Position numbers and translations under genes: made by a program
Part shown: piece after piece, positions 12,874 through 26,549 of the stretch
Numbering within the stretch: position 1 is the first letter of the stretch
Layout of the letters: each line of letters starts with the position of its first letter
Notes under the pieces: generated by a model
What the model saw: only the letters and a program-made list of their open reading frames with translations
Told to the model about the DNA's origin: nothing
Database searches by the model: none
DNA from: Dasyornis broadbenti
Lineage: Eukaryota; Chordata; Aves; Passeriformes; Dasyornithidae
NCBI GenBank assembly: GCA_013397935.1
Contig: VZRN01000793.1
Coordinates: forward strand, 72,272-136,271
Length of the DNA stretch: 64,000 bases
Direction of reading: 5' to 3'

Positions 12874-14339
12874 AAAGCTTGTCTTGAAGCTGGAATGACG
12901 AGATAGAGTCACAGGGAAAGACAATCTGCACTTTTCTGCAGGTCTACAATGGGAATCAGTGAGATCCCAGCACCAGGGTAATTAGCATTCCTGCCAGCTG
13001 GCTTGACAATGAGCATGTTCATTTGCCAGGAGAAGAGTATGTGCTTTTCAAGAAGCAATTCTTATTTTGCTGCCTGGAGATGTTCTTTCTGCCTTTTGTG
13101 GTTTGGCATTGTTTTTATTCCCCCCTCAATAAGAACAGCAACTGCTCCTAGAAATGACAGCATTGCTTGTTACAAGATGTGTACATTGAAATTGTTGTAA
13201 GAGGTATTCGCTGGAATAGTTTAAAAACTACATTTTGGCACTCATATGAATTCTGCACGACAATGAGATACATGTTCTACAGAAGGAAGTAAAAGGATGG
13301 GAATATCCTACAATACACTGCTGAAGTGCTATGCTAAATATGAGCTATATCCACCACACCGGACACAAACTGCATGCAAACGACAGTAATTTAAATCTGG
13401 CTACACAGAAACAGCTCTTCTTACGGTCTCTAAGCTATTTCCATCTTCTTCTATAACCCATCCAACATTTTAATAACTGGAAATTCAGATATCTTCATTT
13501 CGATCTTGCTCCCGGAAGCCATTTGGTGTAGATATAACCTTATATTCATGTAAAGCAGCTTTAAGGATCAGGGCTTGAAGCCCTGTTAAAAAGATAGAAT
13601 TAATTTAAAGGTCGTGCACTTTTATTAGGGTGGAAAAAAAATCTGAATGAAGACACAGAAAATTCTGGTATTATATATGGAGTAGAAGAATTATTTTATT
13701 AGGATAGCAGTGCAGTAAAATGAGATGTTTTATTTGTGACTCTGTGGTGTATTTTAAGCATAAATCGCTACATCCAGATTTTTTTAATACCCCCTTATTT
13801 TTCATTATATCCCCTTATTTTTCCTTATCAATAACTATTTAAACATTAAAAGGACATTATTCCGAAGTGTTTAGAGAAATATCTAACCAAACACAGGAAG
13901 CATAAGGAATGCAATGCATGTGAGCCAGCTTTAGCCATCTAAAAATCCCCTATCTACCCCAGACTAGCTGCTCCGGCTGTGTTTGTCATCTGTGGGAGGA
14001 AACAGCCAACTCTAAATCACAATTTTCATTATTTCATCATCTATTAAGCAAGCATTCAAGACCGATGTAATTAGCTTTCTGCATCTATTGACCAAGAACA
14101 AACCTGAAGCACTATTTTCAACTTAATGGCTAGATTTAGGAGGCTAAAATTAAGTGAAATAAATATGATGAATTTTGAAAACACTGAAAAGACATTGCTT
14201 TAAAAACAGATGCTGATCTATTTTTCTGCAAAGCTTCAGGTACTAGATAGTTAACATACTTGGCCTTTACAATTCTTCTATAATTTTTCAATTCTATTTG
14301 AATTTGAAGAATTCTATTCAAAGAAAATGGGGTCAGTTT

Positions 14340-14475
14340 TACTTTTTAGGTGTGTGTGGTTTTGGTTTTTTTGGTTTAGTTTGGTTTTGGTGTTATGGTT
14401 TTGTTATTGGTCTGGTTTTTTGTTTTTTGCTTTCGGTGGGTTTTTCTTGGTATTGTTTGGGGTTTTTTTAATGTG
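14340..14475. repeat. T/G-rich low-complexity tract
   Basis: GGTTTT-type units form the reverse complement of the AAACC tracts elsewhere. They abut the CR1 fragment at 14.5 kb. The aromatic-rich plus-strand open frame here is an artefact. Confidence 0.88.
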
Positions 14476-14509
14476 GGAATGTTCAAACACCGCACCAGGT
14501 TGTATAAGA

Positions 14510-14662
14510 GGTTGCGGAGATCCATCCTTGGAGATACTAAAAGCTCAAGTGGACACAGGGCTGGACAGCTGGCTTGAGACACCCCCACTCACGGAGGGAG
14601 GGTGGAGAATTTTGCCCTGCCAGCCTCATCCTTTCTGGGAAGTTCTGAGATGTTCTGATTCC
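14510..14662 (+). mobile_element. Old CR1 LINE 3' UTR fragment
   Basis: The core ccttggagatactaaaagct, then tggacacagggctggacagc, matches the CR1 3' UTR consensus. It is followed by diverged ttttgccctgccagcctcat and a decayed terminus. Divergence is visibly higher than in the 35-kb and 48-kb copies. A T/G-rich tract (14340-14475) lies immediately upstream. Confidence 0.72.
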
Positions 14663-14861
14663 AAATAGTTGTAGCTCCAATTCTTTTCAAATCAATGCTG
14701 ACAGAGAGGAAAATCCTGGCATCAAACCAGCCCAGAGGATTCCTTCCCAAGTAGGAGGAGTCTGATATTGTTCTGTTGATTTTGGAGTTATACTGATTTA
14801 CAATGGGTGACGATTTGTCCCTGAAGTACTTGATTTATCCAGTATTATACTGCATTACACA

Positions 14862-14912
14862 AAATATTAATAATAATATCAACATTATTAATATTATTAT
14901 TAATAATAATGA
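14862..14912. repeat. AAT/ATT trinucleotide repeat block
   Basis: Alternating AAT and ATT units make a partly self-complementary block, followed by a single undetermined base at 14929, probably sequencing or assembly trouble in the repeat. Confidence 0.88.
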
Positions 14913-17089
14913 AAATAATTTGCTCATTNAATAAATTAAAATATTAAAGTATTACAGTTCCAACCAGTTCCACTCTATTAGAATTGTAGCTGACAAACAA
15001 AAATTCTGGTTCTTTTCCAAAGCCAAATCAATTTTTTGCTGATAGCTGCATGGATAATCAGCATATTTTAAAAAGTAGAAGTTCTAACCATATGAACTAC
15101 ATCTTCATTTCCAGGAGAAGGTAGAGGCCAGAGGACAATTTAAATTTTTTTGAAATGTATTTGCCTCCTTTTATTTTTCTGTTTTCTTTTTTTTTTTTTC
15201 TTTGCCAAGCACATTTTACTGCCATCTTGTCTGCGCTCGAGTTCATGACAGGTTTTTTTCTTCCCCCACAAGCAGCTATTGCCTCTTATGCCTTCTCCTA
15301 AAACATCACTTTAAAATACAAGCAAAGCCTAAGCCCTCCCACATAGAAAGAAGATTTCCACTCGGAATCAATTCCAAATTGTGCAAGGGCTGTGAATGGA
15401 ACACTCACATTTTAAATTTTAAAACTCTGCAGATCTCTCAAACGAATTTAAAATCACCATTGCCCAGAGGAGACAGTATAATACCAGTCACATGAGCTAT
15501 AAATCAAGTTTAGCTACTCAGACCATTACCAGTAACTAAAAATCTCTATTTTCAGTGTGTTAGAGTTGCTTTGAGCTTCAGTATTCCAGCATCTCATTTT
15601 ATGGACCGGTGTTTGGAGAATCCTGGTCCAGCTTTACACATTTTAGCCGCTGGGTAGTTCAATCATTCTGCAACTGATCAAACCGTTTGCTCAGTCCTTG
15701 TAGCTCAAGTGTTTTTTTCCACAATCCAGTGTTCTGATCTGAGAGATATCGAGCAGCTCGGTGGTAAAGACTCATGTTAATTGTTGTTCTAAAGACTCAT
15801 CCTACGGGCAACACCAAGTCGATGTTTTCATTCCCATTGAAGGAATTTCATCAGCATTTCCACTGGGACAAGGCAGCACACCATGTGTGCCTCTTTCTAG
15901 TCAATCACAATGCAAATGAAATAACAAAACAGAATTTACAAACACTCTTTTCATTTTTTTTGCACTTCGGTAGACTTGGAGAGCACACAGTGCCAGTGAT
16001 TATGTCAGGTATTTTTTGTCTACTACTGGATAAAATATAAAAGTCACAGGCTCTGTGACTTCAAGGTGACTCCTAACTACACAATGAAACAGCACATTTT
16101 CACCTGGATGTGGTAATTTTATAGAGCTATTCACCTCTAAAGTCTGATTAACAGAAGGCATTTATCTCCGTAAGTTTGCTTCACAGATTTAAAACAAAAC
16201 AAAATGGATTTTCTTGACCTATTAACATTTTAATTATTATTACTCTGATTTCTGAAGTGTGACTAAATGTTAGTAGACAGTGTGGTACTGCAGCACTGAG
16301 GTGCAGGATATGATTAATCTTGTTTTATGCCTTCACACAAAATAATGCACGTCAAAGGCAACAGCTTCACCAATTTGCATTAGCAGCAAGCTAACGAGCA
16401 CACAGACACTTTCAGACAAGCAAACTTTTCAAAGGATGCTGTGTTAAGCCTCAGGTCTGCAGGAAGTGACATGAAAATGAAGTGATTAGTTATGTTCCAC
16501 GCAGCAGAAGACAGCTTTTCAGACAGTAATGGGAAGAATTGCCACCTATTTGCTGATATGTCCAAAGAGATTAAATGGTTTTTATGCTGATGTAGCATCT
16601 CCCCCAAAAGCAGTGCATTATTCTGTTACCACAGTGGCCAGCTCATGTGTGTAAGCAATGGCTGTCAGAACTAATCAAATAAAAAGAAATTGAATGTTAC
16701 GTTCTACTTCTCAAGAGTGCCATTATTGCTGAGTGACTGTTGTGCGCTTCCATTATCAAACCCTCTTTCATACTTTCATAATAACTTCCTAAAATTAACT
16801 TTTGGCCGTTATGCAATCTGCAAGCTCCATGCTGAGGACACAGACTGAAAATAAAGTTAGGCAACTCTTAGGTAGTCTGAGATTTGGGAAAAAAAAAAAA
16901 AAAAGAAAAGAGGAAGCAGAAAGGATTTTAGACTTCTTTCAGGCTGTTTTTTTACCACTTTTTCTAGTGGTGAAGCGTACTGGCATAGTGCGTAGCATAC
17001 ATAGAAGAGTGTTCTTAAGAACTGTGCATAGATGGAAAAAGATTCAGGAAATACAGCAGTGTACTGATAGATAGTTCTACAAACAAGAT

Positions 17090-17890
17090 CACTAGGAAAC
17101 TGAGAAAAGCTGTTGAAAAGAGCCAATATTCCCCCCGTAAATGGCAGTTCTGCCTGACTTGTTGGAGTTCTTTAATAGAGGCAATATGCATAGGGATAAA
17201 GGAAATACAGTGGAAACAGCACACTTGGATTTTCAGAAAGCACTTGATGAGGTTCCACATGAAGGATTCTTGCCAACGAGTGGGGAAATGACCCTGCTAT
17301 AGACAGAAGTCTAATTACAGAAGAGAAAATGTCTTTTCAGTATGAAATGTTATCAGTGGCATCTCCCAAGGGTCATTGCTGGAGTCAGTTTTACTCATCA
17401 GTGACCTGGAGGAAACTGTGAATGGGGAAATGGTCCAATTTGAAGCTCTCTGGATTCAGTGCCACTCTGATGATGAACAGCTCCAGAAGGACATGGAAAA
17501 CTAAGTGAGTGGTCAAAAGGGTGACAGATGAACCTCACTGTACACATATGGAAGAGACTGCATCTACAGTAAAATCCCTAAAATGTGCCTGCACTGAATT
17601 GAACTTGGAAGGGCCATTCCAGCTGCAAATAGCAGATTTCTCAAGTTGGAGAGCAGTAGACTGAGGAGGGAAACAACTTTACATAAACATGGACAAGATG
17701 AATACAGTGCTGTTCACCACCTTGACATTACTGAAATTAGGGAGCACTCACTGAAATTCACAAGAAATCAGCTTAGCCCGTGAAAAACGAAAGTCATTCT
17801 TTACACAGTGGTTTGTGATCTTCTGGAGTATCCAAGGGTTCAAAAAGGAATCGGACAAATTCGGGCACAACAGGTCCAAGGATGATACTA
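17090..17890 (+). mobile_element. Degenerate LINE reverse-transcriptase remnant (CR1/L2-like)
   Basis: The plus strand at 17225-17262 reads L-D-F-Q-K-A-L-D-E-V-P-H, close to the non-LTR reverse-transcriptase motif LDF-K-AFD-V-H. About 100 bp on, near 17365-17410, P-Q-G-S-L-L-E-S-V-L-L is followed by I-S-D-L-E-E, resembling the PQGSVLGP...INDLDE block just before the catalytic FADD of CR1/L2-type enzymes. The 3' part near 17820-17880 (ggttcaaaaaggaatcggac) resembles the C-terminal end of such ORFs. Frames are broken by stops and indels, so the element is dead. The family is not settled: CR1, L2 or another ancient amniote LINE are all possible. Confidence 0.6.
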
Positions 17891-20800
17891 AAGAGACTGA
17901 CCAGGGATGTACCTTTAATATTCCTGTTAAATGCTGTTTGCCATTACCACAGCCAGAGACACAACGTTAAGCCACACTTTGTTGAACTACCTGACCTAAT
18001 ATGAAGGATTTTTAGATTCTTAAGAATTTAGCATTAACACAATAGTGAAACTTAGCTAAGAATCCTTTATGTTATCCATGTAAATAGCATATTTAAAAGC
18101 AAACTCCCCAAGAAAACACTCTGCATTGATAATGAATTCATACAGCAGTTCCATTAGAATAGAAACTAAGCATTAAAAAACTACTTTTTTTCATAAGCAT
18201 GTCCTTTTAATGCTGTTTATAGGCTCTTTACTTGGTGATCTGTAGGAACCTAATTATCCAATAATTTAATATTATACAGAAAAAAAAAAAAAAAGTTGGT
18301 TAGGCGATTACCAAGAAGAGAGTTGTATTTCTAAGCTGAAAAACTTAAATTATATCCTCTTTCCTGAAATAAAAACATGCATGGTCAATGAAGCCACTAG
18401 ATAATTGTGATGTTTACATTTCAACTGTTTAAAGAACATCACGTAGTCCACCAAAATCCAAATCATTTAGCATTTTTGTTTCAATAGTAAAGCGTAAACA
18501 AATGTTCGAATGTATTGTGGAGAAAATCTTCACCTAATTTATGAAATGCCTAACTGTTTGAAGAGACCTTTGTAATTTTCACTTATAACTATGTCTAAAC
18601 AACTGTACATAAACGTTATAACAAAAGGCAAATGGGAAGTTTCGTGTCAGCAATACATAAACAGGTGTAACTCCACTAATTTCCCTTGATTCATTAAATG
18701 CTGATGTCTGAATGTGAGCCAGGAGACCTTTTCATGCTGCCAATGTCTGTATTAAGAAATTCCAAATAAAGTTACACAAGGCAAAATTACACTGCCATTA
18801 CCAGAGCCAAGCTGTTTGGTTCTTTGGATTCAACAAATTACCAATAGCACTAAAAGAAGCCATTAGTTATCCATAATGACTTATCACAAAACTTAATGTT
18901 AAAATAAAAAAAATTAAACATCTCAGTTTAAATTCCCAATATCCTCTTCATTCCATGTCCTCACTGCCAAGACAAAAATTTCACATGGCCCCAAGAAGCT
19001 TCCTAGTGTTTTTCTGGTCTAAGTCTCGCTTTGTAAAATTTCCTTTGACTTCCAATCACTTTGGCTCAACATGGACCACAGTATTGCAGTGTTGGATGCT
19101 ATTTTGCTAATTCAGCTGCAACAGGAATTGACAGAGCAGGGAAATTTGTTTCCCAAAATGTCTTCTCTTTTGCAAGAAGACCTAATCTCAGCAAAACTCA
19201 CAGCAAGGGGGAATGTGAGCACTTGACCACGATGTGTCCTCAGCATCTTCGTCTGCACTCAACAATGTGAATAACAATGAACTGCAGGGAAATGGGGCAA
19301 CTTGAGCTGGAGGTTTATGTGCCTTCCAGGAGCTGTAAAGTTTAAGTGAACAAGACTAGTATCTGCTTGCAAGAGAAGGAAATTCCTTCCTTGTCTGATC
19401 AAATCTGGGATCATGTTATCCAGGCCCCAGCTCCCGGCACAGGGGGAGTTCTTGGCTGTGACTCTCGTGCTGCCTTCTGAAGGTGCTCCAAGGTGCATAA
19501 GAAATTACAATTTACATCAAAGACTGGAATCTGCTTTTCCTCAGGCCCTGTCTCCAGTCACAGAGGAGGATGGTGGCCTCTCAGTTTTCCCAAAAGAAAA
19601 CACTCCTCCGCATTACATTTCTTATACACGGGCACTTTGGGCAGGCACAGTTTTTGCTGTTCACAAAAATTGCTTTTCTCCAAACATTCTTTCCCACTAA
19701 TTTACCAAACTCCCTACCCTGTAAACCTGTCTTGGTGAACTCCTTGGGGTCTCCTTCTCCTTGTACTTCGCAGCTGTAGCAAAGGTGACACAGATGTCAC
19801 CAGGCTTGTTGGTGACTAAAAATTAGGCTTTCCATGTTGAATCAAACCCCACTTTTTTAAAGTGTGGAAAGTGTCTGAAATTAGGACTCTCCATTACTAA
19901 ATACTAGTAAGAAACAACCTAAGAAATAGTGTTTCAATACTTAAAACAATATACAATCAATACTAGAGAAATGTAAATTATATGAAGGAGGCAAACACAT
20001 TACACTTCATTATTAAATTCCATTTTACTTCCAGCAGATATATTTGTATATCTAAGCCTAAAGCATAGCTTTTAAAGGACCTGTGCCTCATTTCAACTGC
20101 AGAAAACTCAGTGGAAAACCCACCACACCTTCAGCAGAGATGAGGCTGAACTGAATCCACCTCACACTTTGGGAAAAAGATTTAAATCTTGAGGATTTTT
20201 CACCTGACCTTTTTTATCAAGAAAAAAAAATCTTCCTGTGCCTAAAAATGAACAAAACCAAATACTCACTCAAAGTCACACCTGATGGAAGAGAGAAAGG
20301 TATTGTGAAAGATATTGTGGAAGGACCAGGAGGAAGGAAAAAGAAGAGGAAGAAGTTTCAGTAATAATAATGAAATTTATATCCAGCTTCCTGTACGGAA
20401 GTGCCTATCCAGAAGAATAAGGTTATTTTTCAGAACTACTGAAGAAAATTAATCCTATCTGATGACAGTGGATTCAAATGTGCTTTCAAAGTTGTAAATT
20501 TCCCAGCATTATTTGTCTTTCTCCAAATTTGATGTAATGAATTACAACATTGTTACTTTCTGTGCTACATCTACAATGAAAGCTCATATCATGGATGGGT
20601 AAAATTGAATTGCACAAAAACCAGGAAAAGTGTAATTGCAAAATCAGGTTTCAGCAACAGGAGCATAAATGGGAAATGATATTATTAGAATAACAATAAG
20701 TATAATATTGCAAACTACACACTGGAACGGATCTTCAACGAAGGCATGCAGTGTTACTATCAAATATACGGACTTGCCAATGGAGGGAAATCATGTTTAT

Positions 20801-21224
20801 GGGTGAGGTCTACCAGATTTTGCTGGATCAGCAACAGGTATTAATGGGATCATCAGTTTAAAAAAGGTAAAAGTTTTATGTGATACTTTTCTGTAAAGAA
20901 AATTTTTATCTACTCCAAACTAAGAGCTGGCAAATTACACTTCCCATTAATACAAGGAAACAGTCACCGATACAAAAGAAAACTGAATTAAGAGTAACTC
21001 TGTGAGCTCTTCTTGGAAAGCACTCTATCACACTTGTGAATATTCAAAGTTTTCACTCTACTTCATTTCAAAAACTCACCTGCACCCTTCTGAGTCCCTC
21101 TTTATCGTCACTGTGACTCAAAGACAACCAAGCCTTTCTCTCTCCCTACTGCACTGCCACAAGATTTTTGGTATCTGCTCATCCCCTTGCAAGCCCTCGG
21201 ATCATCTAATGGAAGGCACCAAAT

Positions 21225-21390
21225 GGACGTGGTGGCAGCTGGGGACTGAAATAGCTGCCAGCCCCCAGCACTCCATCCCAGGGATGTCACACGTGGCTGC
21301 CCTGTGCCCGCAGCCACAGCTCTGCCGGTCGCTCCGTCTGTCCGGAGCAGCGGGAGCCGCGAATCTGCCCTCAGTGGGAAGCTGATCGCT
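21225..21390. other. Small CpG-rich patch within the intron
   Basis: Nine CpG dinucleotides fall between 21309 and 21388 in an otherwise CpG-poor, AT-rich intron. The overlapping open frames on both strands (21002-21519) show no recognisable domain. The patch could be a relic of an unrecognised repeat or a small regulatory element. Confidence 0.45.
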
Positions 21391-22383
21391 GAACATACCA
21401 CATTTCCTTCTCCTTCTGAGAGCAGCAGGTGGGAAAGCTGTGCTGAGCATGGAGATTTTAGTTCATTTAGGGCTCATGTAACTGTGTTCTGTTACTTTTT
21501 TTTTTTTTCGTTTCTGTAGTTCGTATGGATTTTCGTGTTTCACAGCTTGGTTTGAATTCCAAGAATAAACGAAACCCCAAAATGCGAGTCAGCTTTCAAA
21601 TCTCCAGCTTCTGCAAGGTTTATGCCATGTTCACTGATAATTTTACTCTGTGCCTGGTTTGTTAACCACTGCAGAGATCGAGACAGTTTCATTATGAGGA
21701 GTTTGTACAGCCCTAGAGATGATTTTACACAAATGGATGATTTCTGTGTCCACCAAAGGGTAGCAGCAGACAGGACCAGGCTAATTCTTATGGCAAGCCA
21801 CCCTCCACAACCAATCTATTTAGAAATAAATAGCCAAGATCTTATATAATAAGCCTTGAAATAAGGTATTTTCTAACTGGACCATTACCTGAAACAGAAA
21901 AAATGTTCCTGTGACTTGGCTACTGGGAACTTTGTTAAACCAACTACAGTTGTAAATTTATATATTTACTAAACACTTATACGTTTATATTTAATATATA
22001 CACTTTTCATACATTTGTAATCATTAGTGGTTTTTCATTCCATACTTTTAGGGGCGTTTTCTGGTCATAATAACCTGTGATCTGTTTTGAGCTTCCTTCT
22101 ACAGACTACAGTCCAGCTTTTATTTCTTTTATAGTACCAATTCCTTACCTGCAAATTATTTTTCATTTCTGTGAGGCCATAAAAAAAGAACGTGCATTAT
22201 TGACCAGACCAGGAACTTAAGAGCTATAGAGGCTACTTTGAGAATAATGGCGTGCTGTAATTTTTCTTTTAAGGCTTAGAAATACTGAAATATTCATTGT
22301 CATAGGCTTTGCCACACATAAAAATGCACATAAAAGTTCTTCCAACAAAGGAACAGTGGATCATATTTATAAGATGAGGTTGG

Positions 22384-22411
22384 TTTTTTTTTTTTTTTTT
22401 TTTTTTTTTTT
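22384..22411. repeat. T28 homopolymer
   Basis: Twenty-eight consecutive T on the plus strand, the longest homopolymer I noticed in the window. No recognisable element body is attached on either side. Confidence 0.95.
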
Positions 22412-25400
22412 CCCTCCTCTACTTTTTGTGAGTGTCTAGGATTCGTATTACTGAAAAGGCAGGGCCACACTGCTCCCTCAGTAGGAAGACAGCTAGAAGG
22501 AATCCCTGACTCCATCCTCTTTGCACTGAGGGCAACTGAGTCAAGAAGGACACAAATCCTTTAGAAAAGCAGATCCGCAGGTTTAAGTAAGAAAACACGG
22601 CAAGAAATTGCCCAACAAGGAGGTTCAAGCTAAAGTCAACAATGTAGGGTTGAACATAGGGTTGAGTTAAAATTGTGGGTTTTGACATCGCAGAAAAGCT
22701 ATTATTGCACTTGATGACTCATGGTATAAGGAAACAATTGCACACGTAAAATATTCCTACTGGGCCTTCAGGGCTTGCCTGAGTATTTTACAATGAGTTT
22801 CTGTCAGGTGTCTCAGTAAAGATTGAATCCTCCACCACCTAATCAAAATAAGATATTGAGAAATTAGTTTTCAAAGGGAGATGTTGTTGTACAGTGCAAG
22901 TGCAGCAAGATGAAAATGAACCCGAAGGGACAGGGCTGAGGACTTCGTTTCAACATCAAACACAGAGAGATCAGGCTCATTTGCCTTGGAAAGGGAGAAC
23001 TACAGTTCTGATCTGCTGACCCCAATTTTGCAAACACCTCTGTGCCGTGCACGGGATGCCTGGACAGGGAAAGTCTCCAGTGGAAGGGCCAGGGTGTGCT
23101 TTGTTTGAAGACTCAGTTTCAGGAATGTTAGAGTTTGATTAATATTTCTCACTAGGTCACTGAAATGCCTGGGAGAACATTTCAATGTTAACAACGTGTT
23201 CTGTCATTTCTATAACATTTTCTGCCTCTTTGCACTTTCATACCAATGCACTACACAGAAATGCCTGCCAGACAATATCCACAGAGTGGTGCAGATTCAG
23301 CACAACTCATCATTTTCAGCAAGACATTCAAGATGGGTTTTGTCCAGTGCAAATATAGAAATTGTATTCCATTCAAGATTAGCTGAAATAGTTAAAAATG
23401 TGTATAAAGCAGGATTCTTATTACTGATGTTAGCCTCTCTTTCAGTGGCAATTCAACTTTTGAAATAATTTTTGCTTCTATTCTTATAGCACGTCCAAAA
23501 AGGGACAAGTTACCGAGGTTCAGTTGAATTACATGGCCTAAAGTCACATTTGACATGTAAAAATTCTCTCTCTTGCACTTTCAAAGAATATTTCTGATGT
23601 TTCTGCTCTGAGATAGTTCTGTAATCCAGGGAGCTCACATATCCAATATTACTATTAACTTGACATTAAATGGATAAAATTCTTTTAGGCACAATTTTTT
23701 TTCCATTCTTTCCTTTGTCTGAGATTTACCACACATAATTTCATAAATCCACAAGGATCTCAGGGGAATGATAAATTAATTACCCTGAGGACATTAAAAA
23801 ACTAATTCTCTATAATTAATAATTGTGTATACATACATCTACACATGGACACACATATATGCATATCTATAAAACCTCCTTAATTTTTCCACGAAAGTCC
23901 TGAATTTGTCATCTAAATAATGACTAGCAGGAATGTATCTATTTACTGAATTTTTCTGTATTATATCCTTGGTGAACAAGCTGACAACTCTGACTTTTAA
24001 ATTTTATCATCTCTGAAGTGAAACAAAGCAAGAAAAATACTAGAATTAAAATAAACTCTTCTCTTTCTCTTAAAAATTAATTAAAGAAAGAGTTTCTACT
24101 TTCTTGATTAGACCATAGTTTGATTAACATTTTCTAACTGGTGTTAAGCCTTGATTTCATGCCCAGGCTCTTTCCCCTGTCTTTCCTTTGTACCAGCCCA
24201 AGATCTGTGTGGCTGCGAAGTTCACTGGATGAAAGAACTGATCTGCTTTATTAATTACCTTCTTTATTTCCCCTTGCCAGTTCTTTAGTAATATATTTGT
24301 CCAGCTCTGTACTACAATGATTTCTGTCTTTCTTTTTAACACCACTATTGAAAATCACAAAACAGGCAGATATTCAGAACAATCAAGGATATGCTTAAAC
24401 CCAAACTTCACACTGCATTATTCACAGAGATTGTCAAGACAATATTTTGAGCTGTAGGGAGGACTAGGCCTTCATAAATCTCATTCAAAGAGATTTTAAT
24501 AGCAATCAGTAATTTAGGGAACTCGAGTCTGTGTTGGCTCCTGGCAGGTGAAGGGTTTTACAGTGGCTCACTACAATCTTTAAGGCACAGCATTGCCAAC
24601 TGGAGCTGCATGAAGAATCTCATGCCTTGGAAGCAAGGTTCCCCAGCAGGTAATCTGGAAATAAGATACATATGCAATGGCATCTCCTCTAATGTTCAGC
24701 AGCAGTCCAGTTCTTAACAGTTTAACTTAACACGGCAATTCCATTGCTGAGTCACCAGAAAGTTCCTAACCAGGTTAATCTATTTAAGAAAGTGGTGGAA
24801 TTCTGACTCCTATCCATATTTTGAAAACACAGACTTCCTGGAAGACAAATTTTACTCAGACATAACCCCATCCCCTGAAAACACAGCTTTTTAATGTTTC
24901 ATGAATTGTTTTGTTTTGTCTGTGCAATATTTATGCCTTTATGTCTGTTTTGAGTAGGTTTTCTCTGAACCTTAGAGGAAGGCTTTATGAACCCAGAAGC
25001 CTGCTGAGCCGGGGATGGTCAGAGCTGGATCTGTAAGACAGAGATATCCAAAATTCACCCAAGGCTGTGAGCATCAAGCAGAGGAGTTCAAAGGAAAAGC
25101 ACCTGTTTTGGATGAAACCATCTAGCCTGGGAGTATAGAGCTGCATGCAAGCAGAAGGCTCGAACATCTCTTCATGCCTAGATCTGTCAGATCTTTGGAA
25201 AATTTTGAAGTTAAAAAAGACATTGAAAGAATGGGCATTTTCATGTAAACGGAAAGAAAATGCCACTTTGATTTCCACAGAGGGGAAGGCAGGATGCAAC
25301 CAAGAGCGATATAAACACAACAGTGTACTAAAATATAAAACCAGAGGAAATCAATGGAAATAAGGTGGAGGTACACTGCTTAGCAGGATTTCTGATGTGC

Positions 25401-25862
25401 TAGACAAATAAATTGGTGTACTTGCTTTGAATGCAGTTCTCCTACATATGGGCATGTTGAATCTACAGAAAAGGAGGTGAAGGGCCCATAGCATATGTAA
25501 AAAAATATTTACAGTGACTATTCTGATCTAGAACTTCAAAGAAAAAAGCACGAGGAAATTTGCCATATGCTTTGATGGCAGCAACTCCTGGCAATTAGCA
25601 AAACACAGCTCCAAAATGCACTGTGGTGGAATGGTAAGGTGTCCACTGTATGGTACCATCTGTTTGATTAGAAGCATTGAAATGAAAGCAAAAGTGATCG
25701 AAAATCACCTGTGGAACTGCTCACAGATTACTGCAATTCACTACTCACGATGCTCATGGGAGATTTTTAACAATGCAGATTTGCACTGAATAATGCAAAC
25801 AGCCTGACACTGACGGAAGTGCCTCCCTGTTGCTGCAAGAGAATGTTGTGATCCACAAAGTT

Positions 25863-25908
25863 AAAAAAAAAAAAAAAAAACAAAAAACCCAAAACCCTCC
25901 AACCCCAG
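25863..25908. repeat. A-rich tract passing into AAACCC units
   Basis: A run of 18 A is followed by caaaaaacccaaaaccctcc. Same architecture as the tracts at 32.2 and 51.0 kb. Confidence 0.9.
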
Positions 25909-26390
25909 GAGAATCTGTCTTGGAAGCAGTATTTTGTTTATGGAGACTCCAAGACTAAGGAAAGCTGTAATGGACATAATCATAATTGATAGCTTGAATT
26001 TAGCACAGGAGCAAGAAATCAGTTCAGGGAGTGGGAGAACAGAAGGAGATGCAGCTGCATCAAGGAAGTGCTGAGGCCATGAGAAATCTGGGAAGTAATA
26101 TGGAATTAATATAGTTTAAATTTTGCATTCAGAAGATGGGGTAAGGTGCTTTCTTCCCATTCTGTGTTTGCTAAACATCTGCAGGCGATTCTGTAAATAC
26201 CAGATGTTTGTTCAAGTGTCTCTTAACAGGGTGATAAGCTCATTCCAGAATGGCTGAATGTTTTGAGGCCATCAGTGCTCTCACACTCCACTTTACTCTG
26301 ATTTTGCCTCATCCTGTGCTTTCCAGAAATGAGAAGCAGCTGGTTTAAATACCATTTATGCCTGAATTGCTAAAAGCAGCCTTAGCAAAT

Positions 26391-26460
26391 AAGACAGAGG
26401 GAGAGAGGGAGAGAGGAAGACAGAGAGGAAGACAGAGAGGGAGAGAGGAAGAGAGAAAGA

Positions 26461-26491
<31 letters not shown>

Positions 26492-26514
26492 AAGAGAGAA
26501 AGAAAGAGAGAGAA

Positions 26515-26549
<35 letters not shown>

